Assembly: GCA_001464755.1 (NCBI GenBank)
Contig: LNDR01000389.1
Coordinates: 1-34,247, forward strand
DNA: 34,247 nucleotides
Reading direction: 5' to 3'
DNA from: Rhizobiales bacterium Ga0077524
Lineage (GTDB): Bacteria; Pseudomonadota; Alphaproteobacteria; Rhizobiales; Hyphomicrobiaceae
Shown here: positions 23,626 to 31,221 of the stretch, piece by piece
How the letters are laid out: every line of letters begins with the position of its first letter
Position numbering within the stretch: position 1 is the first letter of the stretch
Program-made: the position numbers and the translations under genes
The notes under the pieces: generated by a model
What the model saw: the letters and a program-made list of their open reading frames with translations, nothing else
What the model was told of the DNA's origin: nothing
Database searches by the model: none

Positions 23626-25878
23626 ATGAACGACGTCAACCTGAGCAACAAGTGGATCGGCAAGCGCACCATCCGCCCCGACGGCGAGGACAAGGTTACG
23701 GGGCGGGCGCAGTACGCGGCCGACTACACCATGCCGGGCCAGATCTACGGCAAGGTCCTGCGCAGCCCCCATGCACATGCTCGCATCATATCGATCGATA
23801 CCTCGAAGGCCTCGGCACTTCCTGGCGTCAAGGCCGTCGTCACCGGCAAGGACTTAGTCGAGTTCCCTGTCGACAAATCGATCATGCTCGGCATCCAGGA
23901 CATGCGCTGGATGGCCCGCAACGTCATCGCCCGGGAGAAAGTGCTGTTCATCGGCCATCCGGTCGCAGCCGTCGCCGCATCGACACTCGCCATCGCCAAG
24001 CAGGCGTTGAAGCTGATCAAGGTCGAGTACGAGGTGCTCCCCTGGGCGATCGAGATCGACGACGCCCTGAAGCCGGACGCGCCGATCCTGCACGATCACA
24101 TCAAATTCGACGGCAAGCCCTCCAACATCGCGAGCAAGCTCGAGCACAAGCTCGGCGACATCGATGCCGGCTTCAAAGAGGCCGATCTCGTCATCGAGCG
24201 TAGTTTCTCGACGCGGCCTATCCATCAGGGCTACATCGAGCCGCACGCCTGCGTCGTCAGCGTCGGGCAGGACGGCCACACCGTGATCTGGTCATCGAGC
24301 CAGGGCCAATTCATGGTGCGCGCCATGTGCGCCTACCTGAACGACCTTGACCAGAGCCAGATCCGCGCCATTCCAGCCGAAATCGGCGGCGGTTTTGGCG
24401 GCAAGACGATCGTTTACCTCGAGCCACTGGCTCTCGAACTGTCGCGGAGGTCCGGCCGCGCGGTCAAGATGACGATGACGCGCGAGGAGGTGTTCCACGC
24501 CTCCGGCCCAACCTCGGGCTCCCAGAGCAAGTGCAAGATCGGCGTCACCAAGGACGGCAAAATCGTTGCCGCACAGGGGACGTTCTATCTGCAGTCCGGC
24601 GCCTTCCCAGGCGCACCGATCCGCGGTGCGGCGGGCTGCGCGTTTGCGCCCTACGACATCCCGAACGTGCTTTCGACCGGCTACGAGGTCGTCTCCAACC
24701 GTTCGAAAGTGGCGGCCTATCGCGGCCCTGGAGCCCCGATTGGTGCCCATGCGGTCGAGTGCGTGCTCGACGAGATCGCGGCAAAGCTGAAGATGGACCC
24801 ACTTGCGCTGCGCCTGAAAAACGCCGCCAAGCAGGGCACCAAGGCCGCGCATGGACCTGTCTATCCCGCGATCGGCTACGCCGAGACTCTCCGTCAAGCC
24901 ATGGAGCACCCGCACTACAAGGCACCACTCGGCAAGAACCAGGGTCGCGGTATCGCCTCGGGTTTCTGGTTCAATGCCGGCGGCGAATCGAGCGCCCAGG
25001 TGAACGTCACCGAGGATGGGAACGTCGTCATCGTCACCGGCCACCCCGACATCGGCGGCTCGCGAGCCTCGACGGCCAACATCGCGGCCGAGTTGTTCGG
25101 GATCGACTATGACCGGATCTCGGTGCTGATCGGCGACACCAGCGTAATCGGCTTCTCGAACCTCACGGGCGGCAGCCGCGTCACCTTCGCGTCCGCCATG
25201 GTCGTCACCCAGTCGACGCAGACCGTCATCAAGCAGCTGCGAGAGCGCGCCGCCAAGATCTGGAAGATCGATGCGGAAGCGGTGGTCTGGGAGGATGGCG
25301 AGGCCCGTCCGGCAGGCGACAACGCCGGCAAGTTCCCACCGCTCACGCTCGCCCAGATCGCGGCCCAGGCGCCGCAGACCGGCGGTCCGATCGGCGCCGG
25401 CGTGCAACTCAACACCACTGGCGCCGAGGGCGGCTTTGCGACTCACATCTGCGACGTCGAGGTCGATCCCGAGACCGGCAAGGTGACGGTGCTGCGCTAC
25501 ACGTCCATTCAGGACGTTGGCCGTGCCATTCATCCGTCCTACGTCGAGGGCCAGATGCAGGGCGGTGCCGTGCAGGGCATCGGCTGGGCGCTCAACGAGG
25601 AATACATCTACGACAAGAACGGCAAGGTCGACAATCCAGGGTTCCTCGACTACCGGATGCCCGTCGCCTCCGACCTGCCGATGATCGACAACGTGATGAT
25701 CGAGATCCCGAACCCGAAGCATCCGCAGGGCGTACGCGGCGTCGGCGAGGTGCCGCTGGTAGCATCCGTCCCGGCTGTCGCAAATGCGGTCAACAACGCG
25801 ATCGGGCTTCGCATGTCGAGCCTGCCGCTGTCCCCACCGAAGGTGGCAAAAGCCATCAAGGACGCCAAGAAGGGCTGA
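23626..25878 (+). CDS. Xanthine dehydrogenase-family molybdopterin-binding subunit (orphan)
   Basis: This 750-residue protein is the large, molybdenum-binding subunit of a xanthine dehydrogenase/aldehyde oxidase-type hydroxylase. It has the first domain (GKRTIRPDGEDKVTGRAQYAADY), the cofactor contacts GGGFGGKT and VAAYRGPGAP, and the active-site glutamate E708 in GVRGVGEVP. The segment after VAAYR is GPGAP, not the CSFR loop of CO dehydrogenase, so CO oxidation is excluded. Substrate is unknown. The FAD and [2Fe-2S] subunits that normally accompany it are not in the window, which is unusual. I place the start at the ATG at 23626 (AGGAAG just upstream). The open frame before it lacks coding character. 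Confidence 0.88.
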   Translation: MNDVNLSNKWIGKRTIRPDGEDKVTGRAQYAADYTMPGQIYGKVLRSPHAHARIISIDTSKASALPGVKAVVTGKDLVEFPVDKSIMLGIQDMRWMARNVIAREKVLFIGHPVAAVAASTLAIAKQALKLIKVEYEVLPWAIEIDDALKPDAPILHDHIKFDGKPSNIASKLEHKLGDIDAGFKEADLVIERSFSTRPIHQGYIEPHACVVSVGQDGHTVIWSSSQGQFMVRAMCAYLNDLDQSQIRAIPAEIGGGFGGKTIVYLEPLALELSRRSGRAVKMTMTREEVFHASGPTSGSQSKCKIGVTKDGKIVAAQGTFYLQSGAFPGAPIRGAAGCAFAPYDIPNVLSTGYEVVSNRSKVAAYRGPGAPIGAHAVECVLDEIAAKLKMDPLALRLKNAAKQGTKAAHGPVYPAIGYAETLRQAMEHPHYKAPLGKNQGRGIASGFWFNAGGESSAQVNVTEDGNVVIVTGHPDIGGSRASTANIAAELFGIDYDRISVLIGDTSVIGFSNLTGGSRVTFASAMVVTQSTQTVIKQLRERAAKIWKIDAEAVVWEDGEARPAGDNAGKFPPLTLAQIAAQAPQTGGPIGAGVQLNTTGAEGGFATHICDVEVDPETGKVTVLRYTSIQDVGRAIHPSYVEGQMQGGAVQGIGWALNEEYIYDKNGKVDNPGFLDYRMPVASDLPMIDNVMIEIPNPKHPQGVRGVGEVPLVASVPAVANAVNNAIGLRMSSLPLSPPKVAKAIKDAKKG

Positions 25879-25895
25879 GCATCACGCGTCTGATT

Positions 25896-25928
25896 GAGAC
25901 GGCGGCGGAGCATCTCCGCCGCCGTCTC
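25896..25928 (+). terminator. Strong hairpin after the molybdenum hydroxylase gene
   Basis: A perfect 15-bp GC-rich stem (GAGACGGCGGCGGAG with CTCCGCCGCCGTCTC) closes a 3-base CAT loop 18 bp after the stop codon. No T-run follows, but the stability and position indicate a transcript end. Confidence 0.75.
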
Positions 25929-25991
25929 GATTCCAGAGCGGACGGCGGCTACGCATCCGCGGCTCATTGAGCGCCCTCGCGGCGAAATCAA

Positions 25992-26054
25992 TCGATCGGG
26001 CGCGAAGACGGGCGGCCGCTAAACGGAAAGAGGCGCCCGATCGACCGGCGCCTC
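25992..26054 (-). terminator. Terminator of the His-rich repeat protein gene
   Basis: On the minus strand, GAGGCGCC and GGCGCCTC (plus positions 26047-26054 and 26030-26037) form an 8-bp stem around a 9-base loop, followed by TTTCCGTTT: a typical intrinsic terminator 41 bp after the stop. The same bases can instead form a 12-bp stem between 25992-26003 and 26033-26044 with a 29-base loop. Confidence 0.7.
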
Positions 26055-26094
26055 CTCAGTTGCTTTGGTTCCTGCGAGCCAGAAACGCTCGGCC

Positions 26095-26832
26095 TCAGCA
26101 CTTCTCGCCGTGTGCCTTGTGGACGGGCCGGGTGAAGGTGTGACCGTGCTTCACGACGATCCGCTCCTGCACGTGCTCGATCACCGGTTGGTGGTAGACC
26201 TTCTGCTCGTAGGCCGGCTTGACGATGTACTTCTCGACTTTGGTCTCGTAGACGGCGGGGACCGGCACCTTGTAGTGCCGCTCAGGCTTCACGAGAACCT
26301 GGAACTGTTCGGTCTTGTAGACCGCGGGCTCGACATTGACCTCTTGCTTCGCCGGTTCGACCAGTGTCCTCTCGGCGTGCGTCTTGTAGCCCCCGTGGCT
26401 ATGGCCACCGTGCACTTTCTGGGAGACGTACTCGGTCTTGTAGACTGCGTTCGTCACATGCACGCGCTTGACCTCGGCCTTGACCAGGACCTTGCGCTCG
26501 CGGGTCTCGTAGACCGCAGGCTCGACCTTCGCCTGGTAGGTCTCGGCCTGGACCAGTACCTTCACCTCACGCTCGGCGTAGACGGCCGGGATCACGGAAC
26601 TCTCCCAACGGCCAGGCTCCTTGACGACAGCCTTCTTGACGTAGCCGTAGACGTCGGGCGTCGACACCTTCTCGAAGCAGACATGGGCTTTCGGAGCGTA
26701 GCCGTGGTGCGCATGGTGAGCTTGGTGGCGGTGCTGAGCGTGACCATAGCCCTGGGCAGAGGCGGCCCCGGTCAAAGCGACGGTTGCGGTCAGGACGGCA
26801 CCAACAGTGGCGATCAGGGATGAGCGGGTCAT
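26095..26832 (-). CDS. Secreted histidine-rich protein with PAVY-type tandem repeats
   Basis: This 245-residue protein has a clear signal peptide (cleavage probably after ASA, residue 26), then a His-rich stretch (HAQHRHQAHHAHHGY) and at least five degenerate copies of a ~22-residue unit built on (V)xPAVYxTxxxxVLVKxE. Units begin at IPAVYAER, EPAVYETR, TNAVYKTE, EPAVYKTE and VPAVYETK. A second His/Gly cluster (HGGHSHGGYKTH) interrupts the third unit. Only two cysteines are present in the mature protein, one near each end. Histidine clusters suggest metal binding at the cell surface or in the periplasm, but I know no assigned function for the repeat. A plausible promoter lies at 26894-26922 and a terminator follows the gene, so it is a single-gene unit. 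Confidence 0.82.
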   Translation of the reverse strand: MTRSSLIATVGAVLTATVALTGAASAQGYGHAQHRHQAHHAHHGYAPKAHVCFEKVSTPDVYGYVKKAVVKEPGRWESSVIPAVYAEREVKVLVQAETYQAKVEPAVYETRERKVLVKAEVKRVHVTNAVYKTEYVSQKVHGGHSHGGYKTHAERTLVEPAKQEVNVEPAVYKTEQFQVLVKPERHYKVPVPAVYETKVEKYIVKPAYEQKVYHQPVIEHVQERIVVKHGHTFTRPVHKAHGEKC

Positions 26833-26893
26833 AATCGTCTCCAGCCAGCGGTTTGAAGTGATTGGGTGCGGGCATCGGCCCGGCGTGAGTTAA

Positions 26894-26922
26894 GTAATAA
26901 AACACATCGGTCCGTATTGCAA
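26894..26922 (-). promoter_or_regulatory. Sigma-70-like promoter for the His-rich repeat protein
   Basis: On the minus strand, TTGCAA (26917-26922) and TATTAC (26894-26899) are 17 bp apart, each matching 4 of 6 consensus bases, in an AT-rich patch 62 bp or more before the start codon. The rest of the 311-bp gap up to the cysteine hydrolase gene (to 27143) shows no other clear element besides that gene's ribosome site (GGGAGGAGA, 27131-27139). Confidence 0.45.
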
Positions 26923-27143
26923 ACCATTTAGAACATCGTTCACTTCACGCTTTCGTTACCGGTTGAGGGGCGCTCACGAACGGACAACTCCGGATCTGCT
27001 GCACATCCACTCTCGCGCTCAGGGATACAGGGGCCGCCTGATTGAGCAGCCTGCACGGCGAACAGACACGCTCGGCTCTCGTCCCCTGTTGCCGACCTCT
27101 AGGGCGGCACCTAAGCTCCATCTTCGGTCCGGGAGGAGATGTC

Positions 27144-27827
27144 ATGAACCCCACAGACGAACTGAAAGCGGCGCTGGAGAAAGTTTTCGCGGCGGATAGC
27201 GCGCTTTATCAAAACCGCGGATTCCAACGCCGGATCGGCTACGGCAAACGCCCGGCCCTGATCAACATCGATCTCGCCAACGCCTGGACACAGCCGGGCC
27301 ACGCCTTCTCCTGCGAAGGCATGGAGACGATCATTCCCGCGACGCAGGCGCTGCTGAAGGCCTTCCGCGCGCGCAAGCTCCCTATCGTCTACACGACGAC
27401 AGCCTATGACGTGACCGAGGGGCCCAACAGCGACATGGGCCTCTGGCAGTACAAGATCCCGGTCGAGGTTCTTAAGACCGGTAGCCACGCAGCAGCCATC
27501 GACGACCGCATCGCCCCCGAGCCCGGCGAGCACGTCATTGTCAAGAAGCGGGCGAGCGCCTTTCACGGCACCCATCTCGGCGGCATGCTGCGCGCGATGG
27601 GCGTCGACACGGTGATCGTCACCGGCGTGACAGCGTGCGCCTGTGTCCGCAACACGGTCGAAGACGCCATCGCGGACGGCTTCCGGCCGATCGTCGTGCG
27701 CGAGGCCGTGGGCGATCGCATCATCGGCGCCGTCGAGTGGAACTTGTTCGACATCGACGCCAAGTTCGGCGACGTCGAGCCCCTCGAGAAGGTTCTCGGC
27801 TACCTGCAGTCGAACGAGATCGGGTGA
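27144..27827 (+). CDS. Isochorismatase-like cysteine hydrolase (N-carbamoylsarcosine amidase type)
   Basis: This 227-residue enzyme belongs to the cysteine hydrolase superfamily. The catalytic triad is readable as D43 (in ALINIDLANAW), K134 (in VIVKKRASAFHGT) and C167 (in TGVTACACVRNT). The ASAFxGT and GVTxxxCVR(N/A)T blocks are closest to N-carbamoylsarcosine amidohydrolase, which splits a carbamoyl amide to release ammonia and CO2. The exact substrate remains open. The start is fixed by GGGAGGAGA 5 nt before ATG. The downstream gamma-glutamylcyclotransferase-like gene begins 9 bp later, so they are probably co-transcribed. Confidence 0.87.
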   Translation: MNPTDELKAALEKVFAADSALYQNRGFQRRIGYGKRPALINIDLANAWTQPGHAFSCEGMETIIPATQALLKAFRARKLPIVYTTTAYDVTEGPNSDMGLWQYKIPVEVLKTGSHAAAIDDRIAPEPGEHVIVKKRASAFHGTHLGGMLRAMGVDTVIVTGVTACACVRNTVEDAIADGFRPIVVREAVGDRIIGAVEWNLFDIDAKFGDVEPLEKVLGYLQSNEIG

Positions 27828-27836
27828 CGCGGGAGC

Positions 27837-28262
27837 GTGACCACAACGCCTCATCGCGTGTTCGTCTACGGCACTCTCAAGCGCGGATTTCCGAACCACC
27901 ACTATATGGACGGGGCAGCCTACCTCGGCGACGCCCGGACGGTGGACGCCTACCCGCTCGTGGTCGGCGGCCGTTGGTTCACGCCGTACCTGATCCCCGA
28001 ACGCGGCTCGGGCCATCGGGTGAAGGGCGAGCTGTGGGAGGTCCCCCAGAATTTGATGCCCGCCCTCGACGAACTCGAGAGCGTGCATCTGCCGACCGGT
28101 TATCGGCGCGCATTGGTGCCTGTCGTGGTCGACGCGTCGGCGTCACCCGCCGAAGCGTGGGCCTATTTCCGCAAGCGCGAGCACATAGCCATCGTTCACA
28201 CCGGCAATCTCGAGGACTACCAAGACCGGCGATACACCGCCGCCGCCGACCGAGGCGTCTGA
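27837..28262 (+). CDS. Gamma-glutamylcyclotransferase-fold (AIG2-like) protein
   Basis: This 141-residue protein begins with FVYGTLKRGFPNHHYM, the hallmark of the GGCT/AIG2 fold, and has the later LDELE segment with the acidic residue used for catalysis in the family. Members act as gamma-glutamyl(amine) cyclotransferases on small peptides or amines. The specificity here is unknown. It starts with GTG, preceded closely by GGGAG, and follows the cysteine hydrolase by 9 bp. The stop lies inside a terminator-like hairpin. Confidence 0.82.
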   Translation: MTTTPHRVFVYGTLKRGFPNHHYMDGAAYLGDARTVDAYPLVVGGRWFTPYLIPERGSGHRVKGELWEVPQNLMPALDELESVHLPTGYRRALVPVVVDASASPAEAWAYFRKREHIAIVHTGNLEDYQDRRYTAAADRGV

Positions 28263-28273
28263 CTCGGTCGGCG
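28244..28273. terminator. Hairpin over the end of the cyclotransferase-like gene
   Basis: An 11-bp perfect stem (28244-28254 with 28263-28273) encloses an 8-base loop that contains the TGA stop. A T-rich stretch (TTCTTTTA, 28283-28290) comes about 10 nt later. It lies between converging genes and may serve both. Confidence 0.5.
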
Positions 28274-28287
28274 AGCGGTCGGTTCTT

Positions 28288-28921
28288 TTACCCCAATCCT
28301 GCCTGCCGGCCGGCAGCCGCCGCCCGCGTTCGGGACACGATCGCCTCGCCTGCCCCTTCGGGCGAACCCGCGTTGAAGGGCGGCTGAGGATTGTACTCGA
28401 TGGCGAGCTGGATCGACTTCGCCAGATCGGCACCGAAGGCGTCCGCCGCGACCTTCAAAGCGAAATCGATGCCGGCCGTGACCCCTCCGCCCGTATAGAC
28501 GTTGCCGTCCACGACCACGCGCTCAGCGACAGGGATCGCGCCGAAATCGGCCAGCATCTCGAGGCTCATCCAATGAGTCGCAGCCCGCTTGCCTTTCAAC
28601 AGCCCGGCCGCACCCAGCACGAGCGAGCCCGTGCACACGCTCGTCACATAGCGCCAGCGTTTCGGCGTCGTTGAGCAGCGGGTTCATGCCGCCGCCGCCG
28701 GGTACGCAAACCAGATCGAGTTGCGGGCATGCCTCGAACGTCGTCGTCGGCAGGATACGCATCCCGCCATTGACCGTCACCGGCTCGAGCGACTTCCAGA
28801 CGAGGTGAACCTCGGCCCCCGGGAACTTCGTGAACACCTCGTAGGGCCCGGTCATGTCGAGTTGAGTGATCTCCGGAAACAGCAGGAGGCCGATACGGAA
28901 GGGCTTCGGCGGCGTCGTCAT
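28288..28921 (-). pseudogene. Isonitrile hydratase-like DJ-1/PfpI gene, broken by a frameshifting deletion
   Basis: The two halves of one DJ-1/PfpI protein lie in different frames. The first half (from the ATG at 28919-28921, with AGAGGAG upstream) reads RIGLLLFPEITQLDMTGPYEVF up to CVPGGGGMNPLLNDAETLA. The second half resumes at about 28650 with RYVTSVCTGSLVLGAAGLLKGKRAATHW, then GGGVTAGIDFAL, and ends PQPPFNAGSP before the tail. Both match Pseudomonas isonitrile hydratase (InhA) closely. At the join, the eight to nine residues that family members have between DxxxLA and RYVTS are missing, so a deletion of roughly 29 bp with frame loss is the best explanation. The nucleophile cysteine (SVCTGS) survives but is out of frame. 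A sequencing error is unlikely to remove that many bases. Confidence 0.82.
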
Positions 28922-28931
28922 GCGCGGGCTC

Positions 28932-28963
28932 CTCTTGATGTCAGTGCTGACCAGCGTCAAGAG
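28932..28963. promoter_or_regulatory. Nested inverted repeat in the divergent gap before the HAD gene
   Basis: CTCTTGA (28932-28938) and TCAAGAG (28957-28963) flank an inner perfect repeat GTCAG-TG-CTGAC (28940-28951), between the broken isonitrile-hydratase-like gene and the divergent dehalogenase gene. It could be an operator shared by both promoters. Confidence 0.35.
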
Positions 28964-29002
28964 TACGCCCACGCGCATCCCCCCGACAAGCAAAGGCACG
29001 CC

Positions 29003-29731
29003 ATGGCCTCGACCCTCGATATCCTGAAGCGCGAGACCCGCGCCCTCGTCTTCGATCAGTACGGTACGATCGTCGACATGCAGGGCGGCCTCGTCACCGC
29101 CGTCACGCCGTTCCTCGCGAAAAAGGGTTGGAAGGGCGACCCCAACCAGTTCGTGACGTGGTGGCGGCGCACACACTACGAGGACAGCATGATCGATGCG
29201 CTCCTCGACCGCGGCCACACGCCTTACCGCCAGATCGGTCATCGCGCCGTCTCACAGGTGCTGGAGCGCAGCCGTATCTCCCACACCCAGACCGAGGTGG
29301 AATGGCTGGTCGCGCAAATCGAAAGCCTGAAGCCCTTCCCGGACGTACTCGCCGCCCTCGAACAGCTTTCGAAGCGCTACAAGCTCGTCATCCTCTCGAA
29401 TGGCGACCGGGACATGCTCGAGGCGGCCAAGCCCCACATCGGCTTCCCGATGGACATGACGATCTCGGTTCAGGAGGCCGGCTACTTCAAACCGCACTGG
29501 AAGACCTATGCCACCGCCGAGCGGCTGATCTCGGAGCGCTGGCCCGATATCGAGCGATCGAGCTGCCTGTTCGTTGCCAACCATGCCTTCGACTGTATCG
29601 GCGCCAAATCGCATGGCTTCCGTTCGGCCTTCGTCGACCGGCGAATGCGGCCCTACGGTCAATCACCCAACCAGCCGGATCTGATCGTGTCGGATTTCAA
29701 GGCGTTGGCGGACGCGCTGACATCCGATTGA
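29003..29731 (+). CDS. HAD-superfamily hydrolase, L-2-haloacid dehalogenase type II
   Basis: This 242-residue enzyme carries the HAD motifs: nucleophile D18 in ALVFDQYGTIVD, the motif II serine in VILSNGDRDML, the lysine in GYFKPHW, and the motif III acidic region around CLFVANHAFDCIG. The FDxYGTxxD form is that of haloacid dehalogenases, which replace halogen by hydroxyl on 2-haloacids. Some members act on other substrates. The start at 29003 is the first ATG before a natural N-terminus (MASTLDIL). It is divergent from the frameshifted isonitrile-hydratase-like gene. Confidence 0.85.
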   Translation: MASTLDILKRETRALVFDQYGTIVDMQGGLVTAVTPFLAKKGWKGDPNQFVTWWRRTHYEDSMIDALLDRGHTPYRQIGHRAVSQVLERSRISHTQTEVEWLVAQIESLKPFPDVLAALEQLSKRYKLVILSNGDRDMLEAAKPHIGFPMDMTISVQEAGYFKPHWKTYATAERLISERWPDIERSSCLFVANHAFDCIGAKSHGFRSAFVDRRMRPYGQSPNQPDLIVSDFKALADALTSD

Positions 29732-29833
29732 CGCCACCTCGTGTGATACGATCTGCGTCGTTCTAGACTGGCACAGTCGGTCGATCCCGCGCAGCCATGG
29801 AACTCTCGGCGCGCCAAGCAAGAGGCCACGATC

Positions 29834-30904
29834 ATGACCCTCGACATCGTCAAGACCTACTACGGCGAGACCTTGCAAACCTCCGCGGACCTGAAAACCA
29901 GCGCCTGCTGCGCGCCGGGCGCTATGCCGCAAGGCGTGAGGGACATGCTCGCCAAGGTCCACCCGGAGGTGAAGGCGAAATTCTATGGGTGCGGCCTCGT
30001 CGCGCCCGAGCTTCTGGAGGGCATGCGCGTCCTGGACCTCGGCTGCGGCGCCGGCCAGGACGTCTACATGCTCGCCCAGATGGTCGGTCCGAAGGGCCGC
30101 GTCGTCGGCGTCGACATGACGCCACCCCAGATCGAAGTCGCCCGCCGCCACATCGACTGGCATGCCAAAGCCTTCGGCTACTGCTGCGCCAATACCGAGT
30201 TCCGCGATGGCTACATCGAGAAACTCGGCGAGTTGGGACTTCCGCCCGCCTCGCTCGATGTCGTCGTCTCCAACTGCGTGATCAACCTGTCGGTCGACAA
30301 GCTCGCGGTGCTCAAGGGCGCCTTCGACCTTCTGAAGCCCGGCGGTGAGCTGTACTTTGCCGACGTCTATGCCGACCGGCGCCTCCCTGAGAACGTCAAG
30401 GCGGATCCCGTGCTCTACGGCGAGTGTCTAGGCGGCGCCCTCTACTGGAACGATTTCCACAATCTCGCCAAGCAAGCCGGCTTTGCCGACCCGCGCCTCG
30501 TCACCGACCGCGAACTCGACGTGACTGACCCGGAGCTGACGGCCAAGCTGGGACAAGCCCGCTTCTTTTCGGCGACCTACCGCCTCTTCAAGCTCGACGC
30601 GCTCGAGACGCACTGCGAGGATTACGGACAAGCCGTCATCTACAAGGGCACCGTGAAGGGCTCAGAGCACGCCATCACCCTCGACAGCCATCACGTCATC
30701 GAGACGGGCAAGGTATTCCCTGTCTGCGGCAATACCTGGCGCATGCTCCACGACACGCGCTTTGCTCCGCACTTCGACTTCATCGGCGATTTCGCGCGCC
30801 ATTACGGCATCTTCGCCGGCTGCGGCACGAGCCTGCCGTACGTCGCTGGTGCTGCTACGGGGGCGGCCGGCGCATGCGCGCCCGGAGGCGGCGGATGCTG
30901 CTGA
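29834..30904 (+). CDS. arsM: Arsenite S-adenosylmethionine methyltransferase
   Basis: This 356-residue enzyme methylates As(III) using SAM. The SAM site is VLDLGCGAGQD (residues 66-76), with VVGVDMTP following. Three cysteines sit where the As(III)-binding cysteines of ArsM occur: C53 (FYGCG), C148 (SNCVINLS) and C198 (GECLGGALYW). Extra vicinal cysteines are at C25-C26 and at the very C-terminus (GGGGCC), as in many bacterial ArsM. The C-terminal ~120 residues (YRLFKLDALETHCEDYGQAV onward) are the usual ArsM extension. AGAGG lies 12 nt before the ATG. No arsR, arsB or acr3 is adjacent, so regulation cannot be inferred from context. Confidence 0.93.
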   Translation: MTLDIVKTYYGETLQTSADLKTSACCAPGAMPQGVRDMLAKVHPEVKAKFYGCGLVAPELLEGMRVLDLGCGAGQDVYMLAQMVGPKGRVVGVDMTPPQIEVARRHIDWHAKAFGYCCANTEFRDGYIEKLGELGLPPASLDVVVSNCVINLSVDKLAVLKGAFDLLKPGGELYFADVYADRRLPENVKADPVLYGECLGGALYWNDFHNLAKQAGFADPRLVTDRELDVTDPELTAKLGQARFFSATYRLFKLDALETHCEDYGQAVIYKGTVKGSEHAITLDSHHVIETGKVFPVCGNTWRMLHDTRFAPHFDFIGDFARHYGIFAGCGTSLPYVAGAATGAAGACAPGGGGCC

Positions 30905-31221
30905 TCCGGCTTGCCAATACCGCTGGCGCGTGAGGCACGGCGGCGCGGCCCGGAGCGACACCGGGCCGTCGCCGCGGGTCATGGTCAAGTCAACGGCGCA
31001 GCCGTGACGCGGGGCTGAACGGCCGACGAAAGTGCGTGGGTCGCAGCGCCCGGTTGGCTCGCCGAAACCGTCCGGCTGGCGGGAGCCGGGTGATCTGGCT
31101 GCGCTGGTGGCTCGGCACGATATCCCCTGCAGTGCTTGACGCAACCTTTGACGAGGGGGACGCTGTCACTTCGGGAGCCCGGCAGGGTTGACCCCGGTGG
31201 CGCCAGCCAGGGAGCCTTTCC
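30905..31221. other. Gap between arsM and the luciferase-like gene, with a strong hairpin
   Basis: There is no gene in these 317 bp. At 30940-30975, GCGGCGCGGCCCGG pairs with CCGGGCCG(T)CGCCGC over 14 bp with one bulged T and a 7-base loop, probably the arsM transcript end although no T-run follows. A 6-bp stem occurs at 31072-31089. AGGGAG before 31222 is the next ribosome site. I see no convincing promoter. Confidence 0.55.

Noticed and set aside
23626-25878. Carbon monoxide dehydrogenase large subunit (CoxL)
   Set aside because: The form I active-site loop VAYRCSFR is replaced by VAAYRGPGAP, so it belongs to the wider xanthine dehydrogenase group.
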